A stretch of DNA of 9,868 bases from an uncultured Paracoccaceae bacterium (lineage in GTDB: Bacteria > Pseudomonadota > Alphaproteobacteria > Rhodobacterales > Rhodobacteraceae), in assembly GCA_937900975.1 (NCBI GenBank), contig CALCPC010000864.1, positions 1-9,868 on the forward strand. Direction: 5' to 3'. Made by a program: the position numbers and the translations under genes. This document shows, in pieces, positions 1 to 5,767 of the stretch; the stretch's first letter is position 1; the number at the start of each line of letters is the position of its first letter. The notes beneath the pieces are model-generated. The model ran no database searches. It was not told the origin of the DNA and worked only from the letters and a program-made list of their open reading frames with translations.

Positions 1-219
1 CAACCCCGAAGAGACCGCCGCGAAATAGAGAAGCGTGCCGCCCGCGGCAATCGTCCGCGCCGCGGCTTGACCGGCGGCGGCCAGGCCGCGCCCCGCGCGG
101 GCAACGCATTGCGCCGCGGCAACCTGCCCCGCCACCAGGACGGCCGCCAGCGCGTCCGGCGTCAGAAGGTCAAGCCCTTTCGCCGCCGAGTGCAAATGTT
201 CCGTCGCGCGCGCTGCCAA
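1..219 (-). CDS. murQ: N-acetylmuramic acid 6-phosphate etherase (MurQ-type), N-terminal fragment
   Basis: Only the first 73 codons lie in the window; the gene continues past the left edge. MurQ enzymes cleave the lactyl ether of MurNAc-6-P to give GlcNAc-6-P and D-lactate in the cytoplasm. The visible part begins with the family pattern TEHLHSAAKGLDLLTPDAL (residues 6-24), followed by an Ala-rich helix. It then reaches the glycine-rich first strand of the SIS fold, GGTLLYFAAVSSGL (60-73), which replaces the classical GAGTSGR sugar-phosphate loop with AAVSSGL; I recall similar SSGL loops in alphaproteobacterial paralogues. The chosen start is TTG at 219-217, which puts TE at residues 6-7 as in homologues and has a GGGGGA ribosome-binding site 5 nt upstream; no in-frame ATG fits better. 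It is divergent from the amino-sugar operon. A more distant SIS-family paralogue with another sugar-phosphate substrate is possible because most of the protein is not visible. Confidence 0.78.
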   Translation of the reverse strand, partial: MAARATEHLHSAAKGLDLLTPDALAAVLVAGQVAAAQCVARAGRGLAAAGQAAARTIAAGGTLLYFAAVSSGL

Positions 220-224
220 TCGAT

Positions 225-230
225 TCCCCC
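225..230 (-). promoter_or_regulatory. Ribosome-binding site deciding the murQ TTG start
   Basis: On the minus strand GGGGGA (positions 230 to 225) lies 5 nt before the TTG at 219, within a purine-rich GGGCGGGGGA. No alternative in-frame ATG has comparable support, so this site supports the unusual TTG initiation codon. Confidence 0.5.
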
Positions 231-236
231 GCCCTA

Positions 237-263
237 GTACCAAAATAATACCTTGAAGATACC
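237..263. repeat. Three (G/A)TACC direct repeats at 11-bp spacing
   Basis: The pentamers GTACC (237-241), ATACC (248-252) and ATACC (259-263) start exactly 11 bp apart, about one helical turn each. They lie across the -10, the spacer and the start-site region of the predicted murQ promoter. A further GGTATT in opposite orientation occurs at 360-365, next to the kinase start. The phased arrangement suggests a protein-binding array. The protein is not known; the HutC-type regulator encoded at 1244-1999 is a candidate by proximity only. Pentamer matches in a short AT-rich region can also arise by chance. Confidence 0.35.
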
Positions 264-272
264 ACCTGTCTA
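245..272 (-). promoter_or_regulatory. Predicted sigma70-type promoter of murQ
   Basis: Read on the minus strand, a -35 element TAGACA (272-267, one mismatch to TTGACA) is separated by 16 bp from a -10 element TATTAT (250-245, one mismatch to TATAAT). Transcription would start near 238, giving a leader of about 20 nt containing the GGGGGA ribosome-binding site before the TTG at 219. The geometry agrees with the chosen start codon. The call rests on pattern matching only. Confidence 0.5.
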
Positions 273-275
273 GAA
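268..275. promoter_or_regulatory. Candidate HutC-family (GntR) operator half site
   Basis: GTCTAGAA matches 7 of 8 positions of the HutC-subfamily consensus GTMTAKAC, the class to which the amino-sugar regulators DasR and NagR/YvoA belong. It overlaps the -35 element of the predicted murQ promoter, where a repressor would block transcription. A HutC-type regulator is the second gene of the divergent operon. An 8-bp match is weak by itself; the location is what makes it credible. Confidence 0.35.
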
Positions 276-332
276 AATTCGTATTCTGGAGTCATAACCC
301 CGTCAGCGCCAAGGGTTTCGCTGCATTTTGCC

Positions 333-361
333 TTGTCAGAAGCAAATAGGTCTTTTATTGG
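333..361 (+). promoter_or_regulatory. Weak candidate promoter for the kinase-led operon
   Basis: TTGTCA (333-338) followed after 17 bp by TATTGG (356-361) is the best -35/-10 pair I can find upstream of the kinase. The -35 is good; the -10 matches only its first three bases and one later position at most. A start site near 368 would make the kinase message nearly leaderless, which would fit the lack of a Shine-Dalgarno sequence before the ATG at 370. Confidence 0.2.
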
Positions 362-369
362 TATTAGAT

Positions 370-1254
370 ATGTCTTGCTTGAGCAAAGATGCGGTGTTGG
401 CGGTTGATGGCGGCGGGACCCGGTCGCGGTTTGCCCAGGTCGTTGGGCCGGCCCGCATTTCAAAGGAGCATGGGCCCGCCAATGCAAGCACCGATTTCGA
501 CGGGGCGGCGCGCTGTGTGGCCGAGGGTATCGCGGCGCTGGCCAAACAGGCGGGGACGCCGGTTGAGGCGCTCTATCCGGTTCCCGCCTTTGTTGGGCTT
601 GCGGGCCTCTTCGGGGCTAAGACGCAGCAAAAGTTCCGCGAAAAGCTGCCCCTGACGCGCGTGCACTATGATGACGACCGACGCGCGGCGGTCCGGGGGG
701 CGCTGGGACCGGGGGACGGGTTTGTGGCCCATGCCGGAACCGGCAGTTTTTTTGCCCGCCAACGTGATGGCGCCGTGACCTTTAGCGGCGGCTGGGGTTC
801 GATCTTGGGCGATGAGGCTTCGGCCTATTGGCTGGGGCGGCGCGCGTTGGCGGCTGTGTTGCGCCATGTCGACGGCCGCGTGCCTTGCCCTGGCCTTGCC
901 CAAGAGGTTCTCGGCGCGTTGCGGCATGCCGAAGGCATTGTGGCGTTCGCGCGGGGGGCGACGCCCGAGGATGTGGCGGCGTTTGCCCAAACCGTGACTG
1001 CGCTGGCCCGCGCGGGCGATCCAATGGGGCGCAAGCTGGTTTTAGACGGGGCGGCCAGCATCGCGCAGGATCTGGACCGGCTGGGTTGGCAAACCGGCCA
1101 GGCGATTTGCCTGACGGGCGGGCTGGCGCCGCAATACGCCCCTTTCCTGCCAGCGCCCAAGCGCGCAGCGCTGGCCCCGCCGCAGGCCCGGCCCATCGAT
1201 GGGGCGCTGGCGCTTGCCCAACAGATCCGAGAGGACGCAAACAGTGGAAGCTAG
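370..1254 (+). CDS. BadF/BadG-family N-acetylhexosamine kinase (GlcNAc/MurNAc kinase)
   Basis: A 294-residue cytoplasmic sugar kinase of the ASKHA/BadF-BadG-BcrA fold, the usual length for bacterial N-acetylglucosamine kinases of this group. Visible motifs are the phosphate-1 loop DGGGT (13-17), an acidic DDD segment (about 101-103), the phosphate-2 loop GTGS (123-126), the hallmark GGWGSILGDEAS (140-151), and the adenosine-side LTGGLAP (248-254). Related MurK enzymes phosphorylate both MurNAc and GlcNAc; the divergent murQ makes MurNAc an attractive substrate here, but that is inference. The start was set at ATG 370, which leaves 12 residues before the first motif as in homologues. No Shine-Dalgarno sequence precedes it, and a TTG at 328 would add 14 unsupported residues. 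It overlaps the downstream regulator by 11 bp, so the two are co-transcribed. GlcN kinase is an alternative activity. Confidence 0.82.
   Translation: MSCLSKDAVLAVDGGGTRSRFAQVVGPARISKEHGPANASTDFDGAARCVAEGIAALAKQAGTPVEALYPVPAFVGLAGLFGAKTQQKFREKLPLTRVHYDDDRRAAVRGALGPGDGFVAHAGTGSFFARQRDGAVTFSGGWGSILGDEASAYWLGRRALAAVLRHVDGRVPCPGLAQEVLGALRHAEGIVAFARGATPEDVAAFAQTVTALARAGDPMGRKLVLDGAASIAQDLDRLGWQTGQAICLTGGLAPQYAPFLPAPKRAALAPPQARPIDGALALAQQIREDANSGS
1229..1235 (+). promoter_or_regulatory. Ribosome-binding site fixing the regulator's GTG start
   Basis: GAGAGGA lies 8 nt upstream of GTG 1244, inside the end of the kinase gene. It supports the GTG start over an in-frame ATG at 1199, which would lengthen the overlap with the kinase to 56 bp and add residues atypical of the family. 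Confidence 0.55.
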
Positions 1255-1999
1255 AGACTTCTTGAGGCCATCGGATTGGTTCAAGGACAGCTCCGGCCCG
1301 CGCTACGTTCAGTTGCGGCGACGGCTGGAGGATGGGATCCGAAGCGGCGTTTTGGAGCCGAATGCCCTCCTCCCGTCGGAGCGGGAGATGGCCGAAATCA
1401 CCGATTTTTCGCGGGTTACGATCCGAAAAGCGATGCAGGAACTGGTGCATGAGGGGATCGTCGAGCAACGCCAAGGCTCTGGCTCTTTCGTGCGGGCGCA
1501 GCCGCCGCGGCTTGAACAATCTTTGTCGCAACTCACCTCTTTTTCAGAGGATATGAAGCGGCGCGGCTTGACGACCGCGTCCAAATGGCTGGAGCGCGGG
1601 GTGTTCATGCCCTCGCCCGATGAGATGGTCGCCGTGGGGCTGAGCGCCGACGCGCAAGTGTCGCGGATCTATCGGTTGCGCCAGGCCGATGGGCAACCGC
1701 TGGCGTTGGAGCGGGCGTCGCTGCCGCGGGACATTCTGCCCAATCCAACGGATGTGGAGGGCTCGCTTTACGCGTTTTTGGGGCGAACCGGCGCGCGGCC
1801 CGTGCGGGCGATCCAACGGATCTCGGCCGTTAATCTCGACACCCGGGAGGCTGGGTTGCTGGACCTCCCCGAGGGCGCGGCGGGGCTGAGCATTCAGCGC
1901 CTGTCTTACCTGCAATCGGGCCGCGTGGCCGAGCTGACGCAATCGCTCTACCGGGGCGATGCCTACGATTTCGTCGCTGAACTTCGTATCTCGAATTAG
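1244..1999 (+). CDS. GntR-family transcriptional regulator, HutC subfamily (amino-sugar operon regulator)
   Basis: A 251-residue cytoplasmic DNA-binding protein with the two-domain HutC architecture. The N-terminal winged helix-turn-helix spans about residues 19-84, including PRYVQLRRRLEDGI (19-32), LLPSEREMAE (42-51), the recognition helix FSRVTIRKAMQELVHEGIV (55-73) and the wing RQGSGSFV (76-83). The rest (about 95-245) has the UTRA effector domain pattern, with LTSFSEDMKRRG, a central ALERASLPRDILP and a C-terminal LTQSLYRGDAYDFVAEL. HutC-family proteins in amino-sugar loci (NagR/YvoA, DasR, NagQ) sense GlcNAc-6-P or GlcN-6-P and usually repress the neighbouring genes; here the ligand is inferred from context. 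The start is GTG 1244, overlapping the kinase stop by 11 bp. Its gene ends 10 bp before the deaminase gene. The likely target is the 220-369 divergent region. Confidence 0.87.
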   Translation: MEARDFLRPSDWFKDSSGPRYVQLRRRLEDGIRSGVLEPNALLPSEREMAEITDFSRVTIRKAMQELVHEGIVEQRQGSGSFVRAQPPRLEQSLSQLTSFSEDMKRRGLTTASKWLERGVFMPSPDEMVAVGLSADAQVSRIYRLRQADGQPLALERASLPRDILPNPTDVEGSLYAFLGRTGARPVRAIQRISAVNLDTREAGLLDLPEGAAGLSIQRLSYLQSGRVAELTQSLYRGDAYDFVAELRISN

Positions 2000-2009
2000 A
2001 GGCCTCGCC

Positions 2010-3026
2010 ATGACGCTGATGCGCACCGAAATCAACGAAATACCGGACGCGGTCGCGCGTCTCTTGTCGGAGGGCCCGGGGCCCATTCAGACCGCGGTCC
2101 AGCGGGCGAAAGCCGCAGACCCGCGCTATTTCGTGTCGGTCGCGCGCGGGTCATCGGACCATGCGGCCACTTATCTGAAATACGCATCCGAATTGCTGCT
2201 GCGCAAACCCATGGCGTCGGTCGGACCCTCGGTAAGGTCGATTTACGGCGTCGAACTGGATTGCACGGCGACGGTCGGCTTCTCGGTCTCACAATCGGGG
2301 ATGAGCCCGGACATTGTGCGCATGACAGAGGCGATTGGGCAGGGCGGCGCGATGACCATCGCGATCACAAACGATGCGGCCTCGGACCTGGCACGCGTTG
2401 CGACCTGCGTTGTGCCGATCTTCGCGGGGCCCGAACGAAGCGTTGCGGCGACCAAGACCTTCGTGACCTCCTTGGTCGCGGGGCTTTGGATCTTGGCAGA
2501 ATTGGCCGACGACAAAGCCCTGATCGACAGCATCCATGCGCTGCCGCCCTTGCTGGCGAAGGCGGCGTCCTGCGATTGGTCCGCGGCGGCGGCGGCGATC
2601 ACGGGAGGCTCGCTTTTCACAGTGGGCCGGGGCCCGGCTTGGGCCATCTCGAACGAGGCCGCGCTAAAGTTCAAGGACACCTGCCAGATCCACGCGGAAA
2701 GCTATTCCGCGGCAGAGGTGATGCACGGCCCGATGTCGATTATCGAGGAGGGGTTTCCGCTGATCGCGTTTTGTGCCGGCGATGCCGCAGAACCCGGTTT
2801 GGTCGACATCGTCGATGCACTGGCCGACAAAGGCGCCGCGGCGTTCGTAACCTCGGACTTGTCGCAACGCTCGCGCCACCTGCCGCATGTGCGCACGGGC
2901 CATTGGCTGACCGATCCGATCACGACCATCGTCTCGTTCTACGCCATGGTCGAAACGATTGCCCTCGCCCGCGGGATCGACCCCGACGCCCCGCGGCACC
3001 TAAAGAAGGTGACAGAAACCGTATGA
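2010..3026 (+). CDS. SIS-domain glucosamine-6-phosphate deaminase, NagB-II type (GlmS C-half-like)
   Basis: A 338-residue protein with two SIS domains, equivalent to the isomerase half of GlmS without the glutaminase domain. Members in nag clusters convert GlcN-6-P to fructose-6-P and ammonia (NagB-II) in place of the unrelated NagB. Visible features are TEINEIP (6-12), which resembles the MxxEIxEQP entry motif; the first sugar-phosphate loop VARGSSDHA (44-52); SQSGMSPD in the same domain; GRGPAW (about 204-209) opening the second domain; NEAALKFKD (215-223) and AEVMHGPM (about 235-242), containing the catalytic Glu and His equivalents; and a Lys-containing C-terminal tail HLKKVTETV (330-338). 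The start ATG 2010 has AGAGG 8 nt upstream and lies 10 bp after the regulator. Its stop overlaps the nagA start as ATGA, suggesting translational coupling. A GlmS-like sugar isomerase (AgaS or FrlB type) is the alternative. Confidence 0.83.
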   Translation: MTLMRTEINEIPDAVARLLSEGPGPIQTAVQRAKAADPRYFVSVARGSSDHAATYLKYASELLLRKPMASVGPSVRSIYGVELDCTATVGFSVSQSGMSPDIVRMTEAIGQGGAMTIAITNDAASDLARVATCVVPIFAGPERSVAATKTFVTSLVAGLWILAELADDKALIDSIHALPPLLAKAASCDWSAAAAAITGGSLFTVGRGPAWAISNEAALKFKDTCQIHAESYSAAEVMHGPMSIIEEGFPLIAFCAGDAAEPGLVDIVDALADKGAAAFVTSDLSQRSRHLPHVRTGHWLTDPITTIVSFYAMVETIALARGIDPDAPRHLKKVTETV

Positions 3027-4162
3027 GCGGCGCGATCACCGTTGTCTCCGGCGGGCCGGTGTTTGACGGGACCTCGGTGCATCGGGGTGTTGAGGCCGTC
3101 TTTCGCCGGGGCGTGTTTCAGGGGCTTTGCCCTGCCGGCACCACGGCGCAGGCGGGCGACCGATTGGATCTAGGCGGGTCCATCCTGGCGCCGGGCTTTG
3201 TCGATCTGCAGGTGAACGGCGGTGGCGGCGTGATGTTGAACGACGATCCGTCGCCGCACACCCTGCGCCGGATGGCCGAGGCGCATGCCACGCTTGGGGT
3301 TGCCGGATTCTTGCCGACCCTGATCACCGATTGCCCGCAAACCGTGACGCAAGCGATCAGGGCCACGGGCGAGGCACTGGCGCTTGGCGTGCCCGGCGTG
3401 GCCGGTCTTCATCTGGAAGGGCCGCATTTGTCGGTGGCGCGCAAGGGGGCGCATGACCCGGCCCATATCCGCCCGATGACGGATGCCGATTTGGAGGCGC
3501 TGGTGGCGGCCAAGGCGACGCTGCCGGTTCTGATGGTCACGCTGGCGCCCGAAAGCGTGACCAGCGAACAGGTCCGGCGGTTAAGCGATGCGGGCGTGAT
3601 CGTCTCGCTTGGCCACACGGATGCGGGATATCGGACCTGCCAGGCGTATGCCGCTGCCGGCGCACGGGCTGTCACCCATCTTTTTAATGCGATGAGCCAG
3701 TTCGGAAGCCGCGAACCCGGTTTGGTCGGCGCCGCGCTGGATGGCCCCAGGCTTTGCGCCGGGCTGATCGCCGATGGCGTCCATGTCCATCCTGCGTCGA
3801 TGCGCTTGGCGTGGCGGGCAAAGGGCGAGGCCCGGCAGCTTTTTCTTGTCAGCGACGCGATGGCGGTTGCCGGCACCGGACTTGACCACTTTCACCTCGG
3901 CGGGCGCAGGATCCAGCGCCGCGGCGGACAGTTGCGGCTTGAGGACGGCACGCTGGCGGGCGCCGATCTGGATCTGCTGCAGGCGGTGCGGGTTCTGGTC
4001 GACGCGGTTTCAATCGATCTGGCGCCGGCTTTGGCGGCCGCGACATCCGTGCCGGCCGAGATCGCCGGGCTGCCCTTGGGCCGGTTGCGCGCGGGCAAGA
4101 CGCCCTTGGCCGGGCTGAACAAGATTGCGCCAGACCTCGCATCGCTGGCGCGTGTGCGCTAG
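3023..4162 (+). CDS. nagA: N-acetylglucosamine-6-phosphate deacetylase
   Basis: A 379-residue amidohydrolase (E. coli NagA is 382) that hydrolyses GlcNAc-6-P to GlcN-6-P and acetate, feeding the deaminase encoded immediately upstream. The motifs of the family are all present and nearly collinear with E. coli: PGFVDLQVNGGGG (57-69), the metal-ligand glutamate in HLEGPH (E132), SLGHTDAGY (H198), AVTHLFNAM (H219), DGVHVHP (H254) and the catalytic aspartate in SDAMAVAG (D278). The start is ATG 3023, which forms an ATGA overlap with the preceding stop. The C-terminus is odd: where most NagA proteins end with a GxxADLVVLD-like strand, this one reads LAGLNKIAPDLASLARVR. Other reading frames there do not restore the usual motif, so it looks like divergence, not a frameshift. 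The upstream frame is open far into the deaminase gene, but that extension is a high-GC artefact. Confidence 0.93.
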   Translation: MSGAITVVSGGPVFDGTSVHRGVEAVFRRGVFQGLCPAGTTAQAGDRLDLGGSILAPGFVDLQVNGGGGVMLNDDPSPHTLRRMAEAHATLGVAGFLPTLITDCPQTVTQAIRATGEALALGVPGVAGLHLEGPHLSVARKGAHDPAHIRPMTDADLEALVAAKATLPVLMVTLAPESVTSEQVRRLSDAGVIVSLGHTDAGYRTCQAYAAAGARAVTHLFNAMSQFGSREPGLVGAALDGPRLCAGLIADGVHVHPASMRLAWRAKGEARQLFLVSDAMAVAGTGLDHFHLGGRRIQRRGGQLRLEDGTLAGADLDLLQAVRVLVDAVSIDLAPALAAATSVPAEIAGLPLGRLRAGKTPLAGLNKIAPDLASLARVR

Positions 4163-4325
4163 GGCGGGCGCCCGCTTATGGCGCGGGCTCGGCCGGTTGG
4201 GCGGCTTGCGCGCCGTTGCGGCACACAGGGCTTGATCCCCGGCGCCGATGCGCGCATCGCTTGGTGGGTTGCGGGCGCATTCCCAACGCGCGACCGAGGC
4301 GGCCAGGCAAGAGGGGGCCAACACC
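4163..4325. other. Intergenic region between nagA and the PLP enzyme gene
   Basis: A 163-bp GC-rich spacer. It contains the self-complementary GCGGGCGCCCGC (4164-4175) directly after the nagA stop, a 14-bp perfect palindrome (4246-4259) and the Shine-Dalgarno sequence of the next gene (4311-4317). Neither palindrome is followed by a T tract, so I do not call an intrinsic terminator. I find no convincing -35/-10 pair, and whether the PLP gene is read through from nagA is undecided. Confidence 0.6.
4246..4259. repeat. 14-bp perfect palindrome upstream of the PLP enzyme gene
   Basis: CGATGCGCGCATCG reads identically on both strands, 67 bp before the ATG at 4326. It could be an operator for a dimeric regulator. 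In DNA this rich in G+C a palindrome of this size made mostly of CG steps is not very improbable, and no second copy is visible in the window. Confidence 0.3.
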
Positions 4326-5588
4326 ATGATTACCGATAATCCCGCGCTTATGGATGCGATCCGCGACCGGTTCGCGCATGTGGACGCCTGCCCCGTGGCC
4401 GGCCCGCGCGTTTTTTTCGAAAACGCGGGCGGCGCCCTGACACTGAAAAGCGTGGTCGAAACTACGGCCCGCTATGCCGCGATCCCGGACAACCAGGGCC
4501 GCGACAACGAGATGGCCGACGACCTGGTGCGCACGATCAAAGCGGCCAAAGACGGGATGCGGGTCCTTTTCAACGCGCCCGATGGCGACATTTTTGTCGG
4601 CGAAAGCGGGACGGAGCTTTTGTTCCGGCTGATCATGAACGCTGTCCTGGAAACGCCGGAGGGGCGCGTTATTGGGTCAACGCTTGAGCATCCAGCGACG
4701 CGGAGCGCCGCGACCCGTTGGTCCAAGATCGCGGGAAAACCCTATGTCCAGGTGCCCCACAACAACGCGACCGGCACGGTGACGGTTGAGGATTATCGCC
4801 CGCTTTTGTCGCCGGATCTCCGCGTCGCGACGATCCTGCACACGTCGCCCGTGACCGGCATGGCCGTTGATGTCGGTGCAATCGCCGCAGCGATCCGGGA
4901 GGTCGCACTAGAGGCCATCATCATCGTCGATGGCATCCAACACGCAAGCCACGGGCGGATCGACATCGCACGCTACGATATCGACGGCTATGTGATCTCT
5001 CCTTACAAAGTGTTCTCTCGCCACGGCTACGGCGTTGCCTGGACGTCGCCCCGCTTAAACGCGCTGCCCCATGATGCCTTGGTTGGCGGACCGGAGGGCA
5101 ACTGGGAGCTTGGCACCCGCGACACCGGCGCCTATGCCACGATGCTGGATGTGGTAGCTTATTTCGATTGGCTCGGCGCGGCGGTGTCGGACGCCTCAGA
5201 CAGTCGCGCCCGGATCGAGGCGGCGGGGGCCGCGATCCACGCCCATGAGACGCGCCTGACCGACGCCATGATCTTTGGCACGGGGAACCTGCCGGGGCTG
5301 GCCGATATGCCGGGGGTCGCGATCCTTGGCGGCGCCGAGAACCCGGCGCGGGAGGGGTTGGTGTCCCTGACGCTCGACGGGATGGACGCGCCGGATCTTG
5401 TTGCCGCGCTCCGCGCCCGGGGGATACGCACCCATACGCGCAAGGCCGACCACTATTCGGGCAATATTCTCGATCCGCTTGGGCTGCCCAGCGCCGTTCG
5501 GGTTTCGATGTGTCATTACAACACCTTGGGTGAGGTCGCGAGCTTTCTTGCCGCGATGAAGGAGATCACAGACGCCCAAAAGGGCTAG
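4326..5588 (+). CDS. Class V aminotransferase-fold PLP enzyme, cysteine-desulfurase-like but lacking the catalytic Cys
   Basis: A 420-residue fold-type I PLP enzyme. The PLP site matches SufS almost position for position: His in EHPATR (H122, ring stacking), Asp and Gln in VDGIQH (D202, Q205), the Schiff-base lysine in SPYKVFSRHGYG (K228), and a carboxylate-binding Arg in VRVSMCHYN (R392). N-terminal FFENAGGALTL (30-40) is the substrate-entry motif of this group. The loop that carries the sulfur-accepting cysteine in desulfurases reads RTHTRKADHYSGN with no Cys. The only cysteines are C22 and C396, neither in that place. It is therefore more likely an aminotransferase, lyase or epimerase of unknown substrate. 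The start ATG 4326 has GAGGGGG 8 nt upstream; an earlier in-frame ATG at 4248 has no such support. It stands alone between the nag and paa modules, and the neighbours do not reveal its substrate. Confidence 0.8.
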   Translation: MITDNPALMDAIRDRFAHVDACPVAGPRVFFENAGGALTLKSVVETTARYAAIPDNQGRDNEMADDLVRTIKAAKDGMRVLFNAPDGDIFVGESGTELLFRLIMNAVLETPEGRVIGSTLEHPATRSAATRWSKIAGKPYVQVPHNNATGTVTVEDYRPLLSPDLRVATILHTSPVTGMAVDVGAIAAAIREVALEAIIIVDGIQHASHGRIDIARYDIDGYVISPYKVFSRHGYGVAWTSPRLNALPHDALVGGPEGNWELGTRDTGAYATMLDVVAYFDWLGAAVSDASDSRARIEAAGAAIHAHETRLTDAMIFGTGNLPGLADMPGVAILGGAENPAREGLVSLTLDGMDAPDLVAALRARGIRTHTRKADHYSGNILDPLGLPSAVRVSMCHYNTLGEVASFLAAMKEITDAQKG

Positions 5589-5600
5589 GCCCGCGCGGCT

Positions 5601-5630
5601 GGGCCAAAGCGTGCCCAGCGCGCTTGGCCC
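5601..5630 (+). terminator. Bulged hairpin after the PLP enzyme gene, possible terminator
   Basis: GGGCCAAAGCG (5601-5611) pairs with CGCTTGGCCC (5621-5630) through ten base pairs with a single bulged A and a 9-nt loop. It begins 12 bp after the stop codon at 5588. No run of T follows, so if it terminates transcription it is not a canonical intrinsic terminator. It could instead protect the 3' end of the message. Confidence 0.4.
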
Positions 5631-5647
5631 GACGCTTGAACCTCTAG

Positions 5648-5687
5648 ATGTTACGTATTTTTCAGTCATAGGACATTTCGGTAACAT
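5648..5687. promoter_or_regulatory. Inverted repeat bracketing a candidate paa promoter
   Basis: ATGTTAC (5648-5654) and its exact reverse complement GTAACAT (5681-5687) are offset by 33 bp, close to three helical turns. Between and overlapping them lies a possible promoter: TTTTCA (5659-5664), 17 bp, then TAACAT (5682-5687), each matching four of six consensus bases. A dimeric or cooperatively bound repressor on the arms would cover the -10 and the region just upstream of the -35. The paa genes of proteobacteria are commonly controlled by phenylacetyl-CoA-responsive repressors (PaaX, or TetR-type PaaR), but no such regulator is encoded in the window and I cannot assign the site. Confidence 0.35.
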
Positions 5688-5767
5688 TTTTCTTGCCCCT
5701 CCGGGCTTGGCGTTGTAATGCCTTCACTACGGTCGAACCGTGTCCGCAACACAGGATGGCGCCTGTC

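Larger units (their letters stand above)
5589..5767. other. Intergenic region upstream of the paa operon
   Basis: A 179-bp spacer holding, in order, a bulged GC-rich hairpin just after the PLP gene, an AT-rich segment (about 5640-5695) that contrasts with the surrounding composition and carries an inverted repeat and a candidate promoter, and a roughly 70-nt leader ahead of paaJ. This is the most likely place for control of the aromatic catabolic operon. Confidence 0.6.

Noticed and set aside
170..487. Minus-strand open frame covering the divergent intergenic region
   Set aside because: It uses a different frame from the murQ reading and crosses the kinase gene. Its translation has no family features, and the TTG-started murQ frame explains the sequence better.
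782..1531. Open frame of 249 codons on the minus strand, antisense to the kinase and regulator
   Set aside because: Low-complexity Arg/Pro/Ala-rich translation, lying opposite two well-supported genes.
2261..3022. In-frame upstream extension of nagA by 254 codons into the deaminase gene
   Set aside because: The extension is Gly/Arg/Asp-rich shadow sequence. The true N-terminus is at ATG 3023, which matches the family and overlaps the deaminase stop as ATGA.
4163..4215. GC-rich self-complementary segments after nagA as an intrinsic terminator
   Set aside because: The palindrome at 4164-4175 has little room for a loop, and neither it nor the weak stem at 4180-4214 is followed by a T tract.
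4326..5588. Annotation of the PLP enzyme as cysteine desulfurase
   Set aside because: The fold and PLP residues match, but the catalytic cysteine loop has no cysteine.
5695..5706. Small hairpin GCCC-CTCC-GGGC in the paaJ leader as a regulatory RNA element
   Set aside because: A four-base-pair stem in GC-rich DNA is expected by chance, and nothing around it suggests a riboswitch or attenuator.
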